From the NCBI RefSeq assembly GCF_000970345.1, contig NZ_LAQU01000015.1, positions 88,591-152,590 of the forward strand: a stretch of 64,000 bases of DNA. Reading direction: 5' to 3'. Every line of letters starts with the position of its first letter. Within the stretch, counting starts at the first letter, position 1. The notes below the pieces were generated by a model. The model made no database searches. It worked only from the letters and a program-made list of their open reading frames with translations, and had not been told where the DNA came from. Shown here piece by piece: positions 36,051 through 45,025 of this stretch. Origin of the DNA: Robbsia andropogonis. Its GTDB lineage: Bacteria; Pseudomonadota; Gammaproteobacteria; Burkholderiales; Burkholderiaceae. The position numbers and the translations under genes are program-made.

Positions 36051-36848
36051 TCATCGTGCCTCACCGATCAGAATGCGATCCAGGCCGACCAGACGGTCCA
36101 TCAGTATCATGAGGACGACGGTACCAAAGATGATGACGGTGGATACGGCGGCGACTAGCGGATCGATGGTCTGGGCAATCTGGTTGTACATCGCGACCGG
36201 AAGCGTAGTGGTGCCGGGCGTGGCCACGAAAATCGTCATCGTCAATTCGTCGAAACTCTGAATGAATGCGAGCAGCCAGCCACCGGCAATACCGGTACGG
36301 ATCATCGGGAGTACGATACGGCGAAACACGGTAAAGCGGCTGGCGCCACATGAAAGCGCTGCATTTTGTGCATCCCGGTCGAGGCCGATGGCCGATGACA
36401 GGATCAGACGCAGCGCATAGGGAAACACAATGATTACATGCGCGGCGGTGAGCGATGCAATCGAGCCGTTCAACCCTAGCAATGACAGGAAACGTAGGAA
36501 AGCAATGCCCAGCACGACTGCCGGGATCATCATCGGCGACAGCAGGAAGCCGCTGAGCACGCCGCGTCCGGGAAAGCGGTAGCGCGCGATGCCTAGCGCG
36601 GCTGGTGTGGCCAGCACGACGCCGATGGTAGCCGAGGCAAATGCGAGCTTGATCGAAAGCCAGAACGCGTCGATGATGTCCTGATTCTGCGCGATGGATC
36701 TGAACCATCTCAGTGACGCACCATCGAAGGGCATGGAAATATAGCCTTTCGCCGTGAAGGACACGGCGATTACCGCAATCAACGGCGCCGCGATAAATAC
36801 CAGAAATAGCGCATTGAATGCGAGTCCAACAGGGCCGTTACGTTTCAT
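36051..36848 (-). CDS. ABC transporter permease, PotC-like
   Basis: 265 residues with about six hydrophobic segments and the permease loop ALSCGASRFTVFRRIVLPM (the EAA motif). It is the PotC-type inner-membrane subunit of the polyamine/Fe/opine importer family. It follows the PotB-like gene with a short gap and precedes the oxidase subunits on the same strand. Confidence 0.9.
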   Translation of the reverse strand: MKRNGPVGLAFNALFLVFIAAPLIAVIAVSFTAKGYISMPFDGASLRWFRSIAQNQDIIDAFWLSIKLAFASATIGVVLATPAALGIARYRFPGRGVLSGFLLSPMMIPAVVLGIAFLRFLSLLGLNGSIASLTAAHVIIVFPYALRLILSSAIGLDRDAQNAALSCGASRFTVFRRIVLPMIRTGIAGGWLLAFIQSFDELTMTIFVATPGTTTLPVAMYNQIAQTIDPLVAAVSTVIIFGTVVLMILMDRLVGLDRILIGEAR

Positions 36849-36855
36849 CGCTCAC

Positions 36856-37728
36856 TTACTCGAAGATATGCTTGTAACGGCGTTCCGCCAGGCGGCTGCA
36901 TCCCATGACAATGGCGACGTTCGCGATCAGCAACAATACGGCGATGGTCGCCCCCAATGGCCAATTCAACGTTCCAAGGAATTCATCATAGGCCGCGGTT
37001 GCCACCACTTTCAGGCGGCGCCCCCCGATCAGTGCAGGTGTTGCAAATGCTGAAGCAGACAGAGCAAACACGATGATCGATCCTGAGAGAATCCCTGGCA
37101 TCAGTTGGGGAAGGACCACGCGTCTCAAAACGGTGAGGGGCTTTGCGCCCATTGACAATCCGGCCCACTCGACTTGCAAGTCCAGCTTTTGCAGGTTCGC
37201 CCAGACAGACATCACCATGAACGGCACAAGTACGTGGGTAAGCGCAATCGTGACACCGATCATCGTAAAAACCATTCGGACGGGAGCGGACGTGATATGG
37301 AGCGCCTGCAGCACGTCGTTGACGATGCCGTTATTTCCAAGCAGGATTTGCCATCCCAATGTCCGAACCACGACCGAGATGAGCAGTGGCCCGAGCACCA
37401 CGAGAAGGCAAAGTGATTGCCACGGTTTTCTCATCCGTGCGAGGACGATTGTTTCTGGCACGCCCAGGACGATTGCAAGGAAGGTTACCGATATCGCCAG
37501 GCCTGCGGTACGCAAAAAGATCTCTCCGTAATAGGGGTCGGTGACGACCTCGATATAGTTTGCGATCGTGTAGTCGGGCAGGGTGCCGTGCGTGTTGCTG
37601 AAGGCGTGGAATGAGAGGATAAATATGAGTAGCAATGGCACCAGTAGCAGGCCGCAAAATAGCAGTAATGCCGGAAAGGACAGTAACCATGGCGTCGCGC
37701 CGGCGCGTGTTTGCTCGACATTAGCCAT
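36856..37728 (-). CDS. ABC transporter permease, PotB-like
   Basis: 290 residues from ATG 37728 (AGGA upstream), overlapping the 3' end of the ATPase gene by 8 bp. About six membrane segments and the EAA loop GLSMGAKPLTVLRRVVLP mark it as the PotB-type partner of the next permease. The frame extends upstream, but that part falls inside the ATPase gene and lacks membrane character. Confidence 0.9.
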   Translation of the reverse strand: MANVEQTRAGATPWLLSFPALLLFCGLLLVPLLLIFILSFHAFSNTHGTLPDYTIANYIEVVTDPYYGEIFLRTAGLAISVTFLAIVLGVPETIVLARMRKPWQSLCLLVVLGPLLISVVVRTLGWQILLGNNGIVNDVLQALHITSAPVRMVFTMIGVTIALTHVLVPFMVMSVWANLQKLDLQVEWAGLSMGAKPLTVLRRVVLPQLMPGILSGSIIVFALSASAFATPALIGGRRLKVVATAAYDEFLGTLNWPLGATIAVLLLIANVAIVMGCSRLAERRYKHIFE

Positions 37729-38812
37729 GGAGAGGATCCTGATCGAGGACGCGTAAATCGTCGTCGGTCCAGTGCAGGCCGACGTGAGCGCCTTCGTCCG
37801 GCGGCAATACGCCGTCATTTGGACGGGAGATGTTGATCTGGCCTAGTGGCGTGTCGACTTGCAAAAGCCATTGGTTGCCGACAAATACGCGTGTAACAAT
37901 CACGCCCTGTGTCCTTGCCGGACGGGGCGTGCCGTTTTCTGAAGAGGTATCGCCATGCAGATGGACTTTTTCAGGACGCAGGTACACATGGACGTCGCCC
38001 TGAACCAGACGTCCTTCATGGGGAACGGTCATCATCGTTCCTGTCACATCCACCTCCGCGCAGCGTAGATTGCGTCCCGTGACCTTGCCTGAGAACGTAT
38101 TGATTTTTCCCAGGAACGACGAGGCAAAGGGGGTTTTGGGGCGCTCGTACGCTTCGAATGGCGTGCTGATCTGGGCAATGCCGCCGCGTTGCATCACGGC
38201 AATCCGGTCGCTCATCGTCATGGCTTCCACCTGGTCGTGCGTTACCAGGAGGGTCGTAATCCCGAGCTGGCGTTGGATGCCGCGTAACTCGATGTGCATC
38301 TCGTCGCGAAGCTTGGCATCGAGGTTCGACATCGGCTCGTCGAGTAACAATAGCGCCGGTCGCATCGCGAGGGCCCGGGCAATGGCAACACGTTGCCGTT
38401 GACCGCCCGAAAGCTCCTTTGGGTAGCGGCTATTCAGTCCCGTCAACCGGACTAGTTCAAGCGCTTCTTCGATTCGCTTGCGTCGCTCGGCCTTCGGCAC
38501 ACGTTGCATCTCGAGGCCGAAACCAACATTACCGGCCACACTCATATGCGGAAAGAGCGCATAACTCTGGAACACGATTCCCATGCCGCGTTTTTCCGCG
38601 GGCAAATGCGTAATGTCGCGTCCGTCGAGGTGAATGCTGCCGGTGGTCGGCGTGACGAAGCCGGCAATCATTTGCAGTGTCGTCGTTTTTCCGCACCCTG
38701 ACGGGCCCAGCAGTGATACAAACTCTCCGCGTTCGACGCCAAGATCGATCTGCTCGATCGCCGTGTAGTCGCCGTAGCGTTTCGAGATGCCCTTGAGAGT
38801 CAGGAAAGTCAT
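37721..38812 (-). CDS. ABC transporter ATP-binding protein, PotA-like
   Basis: 363 residues from ATG 38812. Walker A GPSGCGKTT, signature LSGGQRQR and Walker B LLLDEPMSNLDAKLR, followed by a C-terminal TOBE-type regulatory region with VYLRPEKVHLHGD. This is the CUT1/polyamine-type ATPase that drives the PotBC-like permeases. It follows the binding-protein gene in the leftward operon. The ATG is preceded by no strong Shine-Dalgarno; GTG or ATG starts further up are inside the gap to the binding protein. Confidence 0.92.
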   Translation of the reverse strand: MTFLTLKGISKRYGDYTAIEQIDLGVERGEFVSLLGPSGCGKTTTLQMIAGFVTPTTGSIHLDGRDITHLPAEKRGMGIVFQSYALFPHMSVAGNVGFGLEMQRVPKAERRKRIEEALELVRLTGLNSRYPKELSGGQRQRVAIARALAMRPALLLLDEPMSNLDAKLRDEMHIELRGIQRQLGITTLLVTHDQVEAMTMSDRIAVMQRGGIAQISTPFEAYERPKTPFASSFLGKINTFSGKVTGRNLRCAEVDVTGTMMTVPHEGRLVQGDVHVYLRPEKVHLHGDTSSENGTPRPARTQGVIVTRVFVGNQWLLQVDTPLGQINISRPNDGVLPPDEGAHVGLHWTDDDLRVLDQDPLHG

Positions 38813-38868
38813 GGGTTCTGTAATGTTCGATGGCCGGACGTATGCCACGTATGGCCGGTCTGGTGTAC

Positions 38869-39945
38869 TCAGCGTTCGACGTTACGATTCCAGCGTTGCG
38901 TCCATTCGTTCCGGTGCTGATTGATCGTCGCCCAGTCCATCGCCACCAGTCTTGATACTTGCTCCGGGCCATAGGGTACTTTCGCGGCCACTTCCGGGGT
39001 CAACTTGACGTTCCGATTGGTTGGGCCAAAGCCTACCGCCTGCGCCTGCAGCGCCTGCACATCGGTGCTCAACAGATACTGGATGAATTGTTGCGCGAGA
39101 GCGTCCTGGCCGCTACCCGCCACGGAGCACGCCCCCACTTGCAACGCGACGCCGCCTTCCTTGGGATAGAAGAATTTCAATGGGAAACCGGTGTTCTGCA
39201 GGGCGACCGCACGACCGCTGCCATAAGGCGCGATAATGACGTCGCCACTTTGCATGAGGCCGTCCATCTCGCCCGGCGTGGTGGGCCACGACAGCACATT
39301 CGGGGCTACTTGTGTCGACATCACCTTGAAGCCGGGGTCGATATCCTTTTCACCGCCGCCATTCATACGGGCCAGCATGACCAAGGCATGGAGGCCATAA
39401 GTGTTGGTGATAGGCGGGACGCCCAGCTTACCTTTGTAATGCGCATCCGTCAGCGCTGCCCACGAGTCCGGCGGCGGCAGGCCTGCTTTCTTGAAGGCAT
39501 CGGCGTTGTAACCGATTCCGGTGGCGACCATTCCGATCCCCACTGATTCCGGACCCAGCTTGGCAATTGGATACAGTTCCTTCATGACTGGCGCATCCTG
39601 CAACTTCGCGCATAAACCCATCTGCATCGCTTGATACATCGGACCATCGTCCATGATGGCAACGTTGATCTGTTCGTGACCTTTTTGCGCTTGCAGCTTT
39701 GCCAGCGTGTCGCTGCTGTTGCCGGCAACGTAGACAATCTTGACGTCATGCGCTTTTTCAAAGGGCGGGATGATTTTTTTCTGATACAGGTCCTGGCTTG
39801 AGCCGCCCACATTGGCCAGATACAACGTGGTCTCGGCGTGGGCGGTGGCGCCATGCAGCGCACCGAGGCAGGCGAAGGCGGTGATCAAGGAGGTGAGGCC
39901 CGGCTTCAACGATGCGCGGCGATGGATGTGCTGCGTATGCTGCAT
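38869..39945 (-). CDS. Periplasmic binding protein, PotD/opine-type
   Basis: 358 residues from ATG 39945 with AGGAG seven bases upstream. Signal peptide of about 40 residues ending ATAHAE. The mature protein is a PotD-like (bacterial extracellular solute-binding) fold with NVGGSSQDLYQKKIIPPFEK and GIGMVATGIGYNADAFKKAGLPPPDSW. It is the first gene of the leftward operon and is divergent from the LysR regulator at 40074. The ligand is probably a polyamine-like or opine-like compound rather than sugar; not proven. Confidence 0.9.
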   Translation of the reverse strand: MQHTQHIHRRASLKPGLTSLITAFACLGALHGATAHAETTLYLANVGGSSQDLYQKKIIPPFEKAHDVKIVYVAGNSSDTLAKLQAQKGHEQINVAIMDDGPMYQAMQMGLCAKLQDAPVMKELYPIAKLGPESVGIGMVATGIGYNADAFKKAGLPPPDSWAALTDAHYKGKLGVPPITNTYGLHALVMLARMNGGGEKDIDPGFKVMSTQVAPNVLSWPTTPGEMDGLMQSGDVIIAPYGSGRAVALQNTGFPLKFFYPKEGGVALQVGACSVAGSGQDALAQQFIQYLLSTDVQALQAQAVGFGPTNRNVKLTPEVAAKVPYGPEQVSRLVAMDWATINQHRNEWTQRWNRNVER

Positions 39946-40073
39946 GGACAAACTCCTGAATGGCGGGATGAGGCCGGAACTGCGGGATCGACTCTCAGTT
40001 TCAAATAGTCAATACATAGCGTCCAATAAGAATAAAATGCCAATCTATACCGAATTGATATGGGTTGGCGACG

Positions 40074-40994
40074 ATGAATCTGAAACAAATCGAGGCGTTC
40101 CGAGCGGTGATGGTGGCGGGATCGATGACAGCGGCCGCGAAAGATCTTCACACCTCGCAGCCGAATATCAGCCGGCTGATTTCGCAACTGGAAGGAGCGG
40201 TCGGATTGACCTTGTTTGAACGCTCGGGCGTCCGGCTCATTCCCACCACCGAAGGCAACGCGTTCTACCGGGAGGTGGAGCGCGCCTATGTCGGGCTGCA
40301 AGGTCTTTCGCTCGCCGCCGCGCAGATCAGGACGCTCGGCAGTGGCAGATTGCGTATTGCTTGCATCCCCTCGGTCGGCATGACCTTGGTGCCGCGCGCC
40401 ATACAGCGTTTTCAGGAAGCCCATCCAGGCGTTACCGTTAGCTTGCATGTGAACACCTCGGGAACGGTCAACCACTGGGCCAGTTCGCAGTTTTGCGATA
40501 TTGGCATCGCGGTGTTCTCGAGTGAGGCGTCGACTTGCGAGACGGTATTCCTGGCCAGTCACGCGGCCTGTGCGGTACTGCCCGCTGGTCATCGTCTTGC
40601 CAGCAAGGCGGCGATTACCGCTCACGACTTCGAGGGCGAGGCGTTCGTTTCCTTATGTAACGGGGATGGCACGCGTACCCTGATGGACGATGTCTTCGAG
40701 CGTGCCGGGGTGACCCGGGTGTTAGCCGCTGAGGCGCAATATACGGCCATCTGTTGTGAGATGGTGCGACTGGGCATGGGCGTGACGCTCGCGCATCCGA
40801 TTGTCGCGCGGGACTTCGCGGGCAGCAATATTGTCATCCGGCCGTTCAAGCCGGAGGTGTTTTTTCCAATCTATTTGCTCTATCCGTCGAAACAGCCAAC
40901 GGATCGGCTCACACTGGCTTTTGTCAGCGTCTTGCGTCAAGTACTTGCCGAAGTGACCGCGGAGGCGAAAAATCTGGCCAAGCGTCGCCACTGA
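40074..40994 (+). CDS. LysR-family transcriptional regulator
   Basis: 306 residues from ATG 40074. The N-terminal helix-turn-helix (about 4-62) contains LKQIEAFRAVMVAGSMTAA and TSQPNISRLISQLEGAVG; the C-terminal LysR substrate-binding domain follows from about residue 90. It is divergent from the importer operon (gap 39946-40073), the classical arrangement for a regulator controlling its neighbours. It probably activates the importer-oxidase-monooxygenase operon. The 128-bp gap is A/T-rich with a TAGTCAATACATA stretch; no clear T-N11-A box is claimed. Confidence 0.92.
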   Translation: MNLKQIEAFRAVMVAGSMTAAAKDLHTSQPNISRLISQLEGAVGLTLFERSGVRLIPTTEGNAFYREVERAYVGLQGLSLAAAQIRTLGSGRLRIACIPSVGMTLVPRAIQRFQEAHPGVTVSLHVNTSGTVNHWASSQFCDIGIAVFSSEASTCETVFLASHAACAVLPAGHRLASKAAITAHDFEGEAFVSLCNGDGTRTLMDDVFERAGVTRVLAAEAQYTAICCEMVRLGMGVTLAHPIVARDFAGSNIVIRPFKPEVFFPIYLLYPSKQPTDRLTLAFVSVLRQVLAEVTAEAKNLAKRRH

Positions 40995-41098
40995 AAGAAG
41001 CGGTAATCGCGCATTGGCGTAGGGCCGTTTTTGTTGATCTGGTGTCTGGATGCGTTGCGCCACAAAGCATGCAAAATCGTCTCCTCAGGCGAATGTCC

Positions 41099-41374
41099 AT
41101 GCGACTCGTTCGGGCGCCTGCTGGTGTGCTGGTTGGTAAGCTGATTGCGGAAGGGGCGGTGACACTCGGTTTTCAGCAGCTTGCCGATTCTACGAACGTC
41201 TCTGGCATTGCCGTCTTGGACCCGTTACCGGATGATGTTCAATTGCATACCGTGTTGTCGGGCGCGATATGCCGCGCGGCCAAGCATGCGGACGTTGGAA
41301 GGCATTTTTTGTCTTTCCTCGTGTCGGAGCCGGCTATTGCAGTGAAGCGTGCATTCGGCATGGCACCAGCCTAG
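41099..41374 (+). pseudogene. ModA-like substrate-binding protein, C-terminal remnant
   Basis: About 91 residues: RAPAGVLVGKLIAEGAVTLGF, then the DPLPDDVQLHTVLSGAI pattern and a closing VKRAFGMAPA. These match only the last third of the ModA-type (molybdate/substrate-binding) proteins of about 250 residues. No upstream part with signal peptide or first lobe is present in the 100 bp after the LysR stop, so this is a truncated remnant. Function as a free domain is unlikely. Confidence 0.7.
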
Positions 41375-41467
41375 CCGTTTGAATTGGCCGCGCCGGCTTG
41401 GGCCTGTCGCGTCCGCCATCCATATCTCCACCGTGCCGAACGCGCATCGAATATCGTGCTGGCCGGG

Positions 41468-42367
41468 TCAGCCCATCGCCTGGTTCAAGATGGCATAGTG
41501 CGCGTAGACCGTTTCTGCCGGGCGGGATGCCGCGTGACTTTTCCCGGCATGGCGCACCATTTTCACGCCCGTATCCACATTGGCAAGGCCGCACTCGATA
41601 AGCCAAGCGCTGAGCGTGGGATTGCCCGGAACGTCAACACGGATGAAGTCACCTTCGTGCCGTGCAAGCCAATACGAAATCAATACCTTGGCGCGTCTAT
41701 CGTCGGTGTCTTGTTCGGCGAACACCGGACCGATCACGTAACCACGTCCGAAGCGTCTGAAGAAAGCGGAGCCAATGATGTTCCCATTGCGTTCCAATAC
41801 CACGGTCTTAGCCAAGCGATACAGCGCGGCAAACGTCGCACTGTGATCGATTCCGGTGCTGATGCGCGCGATCTCGATGATGCGAGATAGATCGTCCACT
41901 GTCCCTTCGCGCAAGGTTTCGCCTTGAGCCGGTGCTACCGCAGTGATGCGTCCGACAATATTTTGATGTTGGGTGACGCTGCCGCAAGCTTGAAAGCCCA
42001 GTTTCTCATAAAGAGGTTGTCCCGCCGGTGTTGCGTGTAGATAGCATGTTCGTTCGCCGACCGCATTCAGGACGCGCGTCATCAAATCCCGCCCAATTCC
42101 CCTGCCTTGGGCGTCGGGCGAGACAATGACAAGGCCTAAGGCGCCATTGTGATCGTCAAATGTCCAACATAGCGCCGTTCCGACCACTTCGCCATTCATC
42201 TCCGCGATAAACCCGGTTCCAAGATTCGCGGCAAATTGCCAATCCTCGAGTCGATGAGGCCAGCGGACAGCTTGCGATAGGCGATGCGCCGCCGGAAAGT
42301 CGGCGGTCACCAGGTGGCGATAGGTTGTGGGCAGATTCATGCTGGAACGGGACGCTTGGTCAGACAC
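41468..42367 (-). CDS. Double-domain GNAT acetyltransferase
   Basis: 299 residues from GTG 42367, which has CAGGAG six bases upstream. A GNAT domain (about 10-125) has the acetyl-CoA loop VSPDAQGRGIGRDLM, and a second, weaker acetyltransferase-like part (about 150-285) follows with GTVDDLSRIIEIAR and IGSAFFRRFGRGY. This layout is known from YitH-type GNAT proteins. The substrate is unknown. The gene stands alone and is convergent with the ModA remnant. Confidence 0.85.
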   Translation of the reverse strand: MSDQASRSSMNLPTTYRHLVTADFPAAHRLSQAVRWPHRLEDWQFAANLGTGFIAEMNGEVVGTALCWTFDDHNGALGLVIVSPDAQGRGIGRDLMTRVLNAVGERTCYLHATPAGQPLYEKLGFQACGSVTQHQNIVGRITAVAPAQGETLREGTVDDLSRIIEIARISTGIDHSATFAALYRLAKTVVLERNGNIIGSAFFRRFGRGYVIGPVFAEQDTDDRRAKVLISYWLARHEGDFIRVDVPGNPTLSAWLIECGLANVDTGVKMVRHAGKSHAASRPAETVYAHYAILNQAMG

Positions 42368-42673
42368 GGGAAGCTCCTGAAGGAAGAGCATCACAATATC
42401 TCATTTTATTGAACGTATTTCCAGTCCGGTGAATACCTTGGTTCTCATGCGCTTACTGCCTAGACAGTGAAATTCGTCGAAAAACCATCACAGCGTCGGC
42501 CTTCTCGTCATGGTTTTTACAGATAGCGTTTATTTTGACATTCACTATAATGAACCATATCGATTGCTACGCTACCGACCTGCCAAAGGCTTTCTTGACG
42601 ATGCGCGTGACGGCGATTGATGAGGTTGTGTTTACTTCCATTACGGTTTTCTCTCTGGATTGACATTCGCCGC
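42368..42673. other. 306-bp regulatory gap between divergent GNAT and aldehyde dehydrogenase genes
   Basis: Contains a 9-bp inverted repeat AAAAACCAT (42480-42488) / ATGGTTTTT (42510-42518), and a TATAAT at about 42548 that could be a -10 element for the aldehyde dehydrogenase. No gene was recognised. Confidence 0.45.
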
Positions 42674-44158
42674 ATGACGCTCTCCTTTCTGGACTTTGAT
42701 CCCGCCGGCATCGTTTTACCCGCAGGCCATTTCATCGGCGCTAGCTACCTGGATCCGCGTGAGCCGCTGATCGATGTGCAGCGCGCTTGTGACGGTCAAG
42801 TCGTCGGGTGCATACCCGATGCGTCCGATGAGACGGTCGATCTTGCAGTCCGCACTGCGCGCGACGCTCTCCGGGCAAGTGGCTGGGCGTCACGTGCGCC
42901 GCGCGAGCGGGCTCGCGTGCTATTGCGATGGGCGCAACTGATTGATATGCATACGGTCGAGCTCGCGCGATTGGAAGCCCTGAACTCGACGCGTCCTGTG
43001 GCGGAGGCTTATACGTCCGATGTGCCACTTACGGCGGAAGTCATTCGTTTTTTTGCGGAACTCTCTGACAAGGCGGGCGGTGACGTTGCAGCAACTCGTC
43101 AAAGCAGTCTGGGTTTTATCGCGGCTGAACCGTATGGCGTCATCGGCGCGATCACCCCGTGGAATTTTCCGCTTTCCATGTGCTCCTGGAAGTGTGGGCC
43201 AGCGCTGGCCGCGGGAAATGCCGTGGTATTGAAGCCATCCGAGTTGACACCTTTTTCGACGATGCGACTCGCTGAACTGGCGATCGAGGCAGGAATACCC
43301 GCGGGTATTTTCAATGTCGTGAATGGTCGGGGTGCTGGTGCGGGCGTTGCGTTGACGCGTCATCCCGATATTGCAAAGGTGAGTTTCACCGGATCGACGA
43401 AAACCGGGGCGTCGATCATGAGCGATGCGGCCTTGCACGGTACCAAGCCAGTGACACTGGAGCTGGGAGGGAAAAGTCCGCAGTTGGTATTTTCCCAGGT
43501 CCACGATCTTGAGCAGACAGCGCGCTGCGTCGCACGAGGATTTATCGCCAACGGCGGACAGGCGTGTGTCGCGGGTACGCGATTGATCGTGCACAAGGCG
43601 CTGGCCGAGCCGCTCGTGGAAGGGATACGGCGTCAGTTGGACAACGTCGTACCGGGACCTACCTGGTTATCAAGTACAAGTTACTCGCCCATCATCAGCC
43701 GGACTCAGGCACATCGTATTCGCGACATGGTTGCGCGGAGTCTGGAGGAGGGCGCTGAAGTGTTGCATGGCGGGGGCTTTTTCGAGGATACCGCCGACGG
43801 ATATTTTTATCGACCGATGTTGCTTGGCAACGTGACGTCGGCAACCACGGCCGTTCGCGAAGAATTGTTCGGCCCTGTCCTGACGGTCCAGACGTTTGAG
43901 GATGAAGACGAGGGCATCGCATTGGCGGGGCATCCGACATATGGATTGGCTGCCGGCATTCACACCAGTGATATCGGCCAGGCGATGCGTGCGATGCGCG
44001 GCATTGCCGCTGGAACCATTTGGATTAATCGGTATGGCCGCAGCGGCGACATGATCATCCCGACCGGCGGATTCAAGCAGTCGGGAATCGGCAAGGATCT
44101 GGGGCGTCAGGCCTTCGAATCGTGCCAACGCTATAAAAGTGTATTGATCGATTTTTAA
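42674..44158 (+). CDS. Aldehyde dehydrogenase family protein
   Basis: 494 residues from ATG 42674. Catalytic Glu263 in LELGGKSPQLVF and Cys298 in NGGQACVAG are placed as in NAD(P)+-dependent aldehyde dehydrogenases, with PWNFPLSM (about 162-169) and the SFTGSTKTG loop also present. It oxidises an aldehyde, probably an aminoaldehyde or semialdehyde released by the amine oxidase steps of this island. It is followed by a HAD hydrolase gene 114 bp downstream. The longer frame from 42617 lacks family features. Confidence 0.92.
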   Translation: MTLSFLDFDPAGIVLPAGHFIGASYLDPREPLIDVQRACDGQVVGCIPDASDETVDLAVRTARDALRASGWASRAPRERARVLLRWAQLIDMHTVELARLEALNSTRPVAEAYTSDVPLTAEVIRFFAELSDKAGGDVAATRQSSLGFIAAEPYGVIGAITPWNFPLSMCSWKCGPALAAGNAVVLKPSELTPFSTMRLAELAIEAGIPAGIFNVVNGRGAGAGVALTRHPDIAKVSFTGSTKTGASIMSDAALHGTKPVTLELGGKSPQLVFSQVHDLEQTARCVARGFIANGGQACVAGTRLIVHKALAEPLVEGIRRQLDNVVPGPTWLSSTSYSPIISRTQAHRIRDMVARSLEEGAEVLHGGGFFEDTADGYFYRPMLLGNVTSATTAVREELFGPVLTVQTFEDEDEGIALAGHPTYGLAAGIHTSDIGQAMRAMRGIAAGTIWINRYGRSGDMIIPTGGFKQSGIGKDLGRQAFESCQRYKSVLIDF

Positions 44159-44272
44159 TACGATTTGCGGTAATGCAGGCGTTGCAGCCGGTTTTTTTAG
44201 CAAAGGAGATCCACGCTCTCAGGCGGATCCTTCCCAGATGAATTGCATCACTTTGCCTATCGACAGGACCTT

Positions 44273-44944
44273 ATGATGATTGATTTCGAGCCAAAATACA
44301 TTACATTCGATTGTTATGGTACGTTGACCAACTTCCAGATGGCGGAGGCGGCACGTGCCCTGTATGCAGACAAGCTCACGCCGGCGAAGATGGCTGAATT
44401 CGTTGAATTTTTCCGCGGCTATCGACTCGACGAAGTACTGGGCGACTGGAAGCCGTTTCGCGATGTCGTGGTCAATGCGGTACGTCGTACGTGCGAACGC
44501 ACCGGGGTTCCCTTCGACGCCGCCGGCGCCGAGGGTATTTACAATGCAGTGCCGTCGTGGGGACCCCATCCGGATGCGGCTGCCGGATTGGCGCGGTTGG
44601 CGTCCAAGTACAAGCTCGTGATTCTGTCGAACGCCGCGAACGAGCAGATTCAGAGCAATGTGGACAAGCTGGGCGCGCCGTTTTACAAGGTGTTCACAGC
44701 GGAGCAAGCGCAAGCGTATAAACCGCGGCAACAAGCTTTCGAATATTTGTTCTCGGAACTCGATTGCAATCCGCAAGACGTGCTGCATGTGTCGTCCAGC
44801 TTCCGATATGACCTGATGACCGCATACGATATGGGCATCAAAAACAAGGCTTTCGTTAATCGCCAGCACGAAGCCTTGAACCCGGCCTATGAAGTAAACG
44901 AGGTCAAGGATCTTCCTGCACTCGCTACCTTGCTTGGCCTATAA
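44273..44944 (+). CDS. HAD hydrolase, haloacid dehalogenase type II
   Basis: 223 residues from ATG 44273 (AGGA five bases upstream; ATG 44276 also possible). The nucleophile Asp13 lies in FDCYGTLTNF, and later motifs ILSNAANEQ (Thr/Ser motif II) and AYDMGIKNKAFVNR are visible. The type II (L-2-haloacid dehalogenase-like) subgroup includes dehalogenases and phosphatases. Placement between an aldehyde dehydrogenase and an XRE-cupin regulator suggests a catabolic role; the substrate is unknown. Confidence 0.87.
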   Translation: MMIDFEPKYITFDCYGTLTNFQMAEAARALYADKLTPAKMAEFVEFFRGYRLDEVLGDWKPFRDVVVNAVRRTCERTGVPFDAAGAEGIYNAVPSWGPHPDAAAGLARLASKYKLVILSNAANEQIQSNVDKLGAPFYKVFTAEQAQAYKPRQQAFEYLFSELDCNPQDVLHVSSSFRYDLMTAYDMGIKNKAFVNRQHEALNPAYEVNEVKDLPALATLLGL

Positions 44945-45025
44945 ATCGCGGGGCGGGCCGATGCGCGACACGCCTCGCGATCTTTTCGTTCCTGGCAGTT
45001 CCTCAAGGCATTGAATCGCAATACG

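Noticed and set aside
42535..42555. TTGACA followed closely by TATAAT before the aldehyde dehydrogenase
   Set aside because: Only about 5 bp separate the hexamers, far from the 16-18 bp expected of a sigma-70 promoter.
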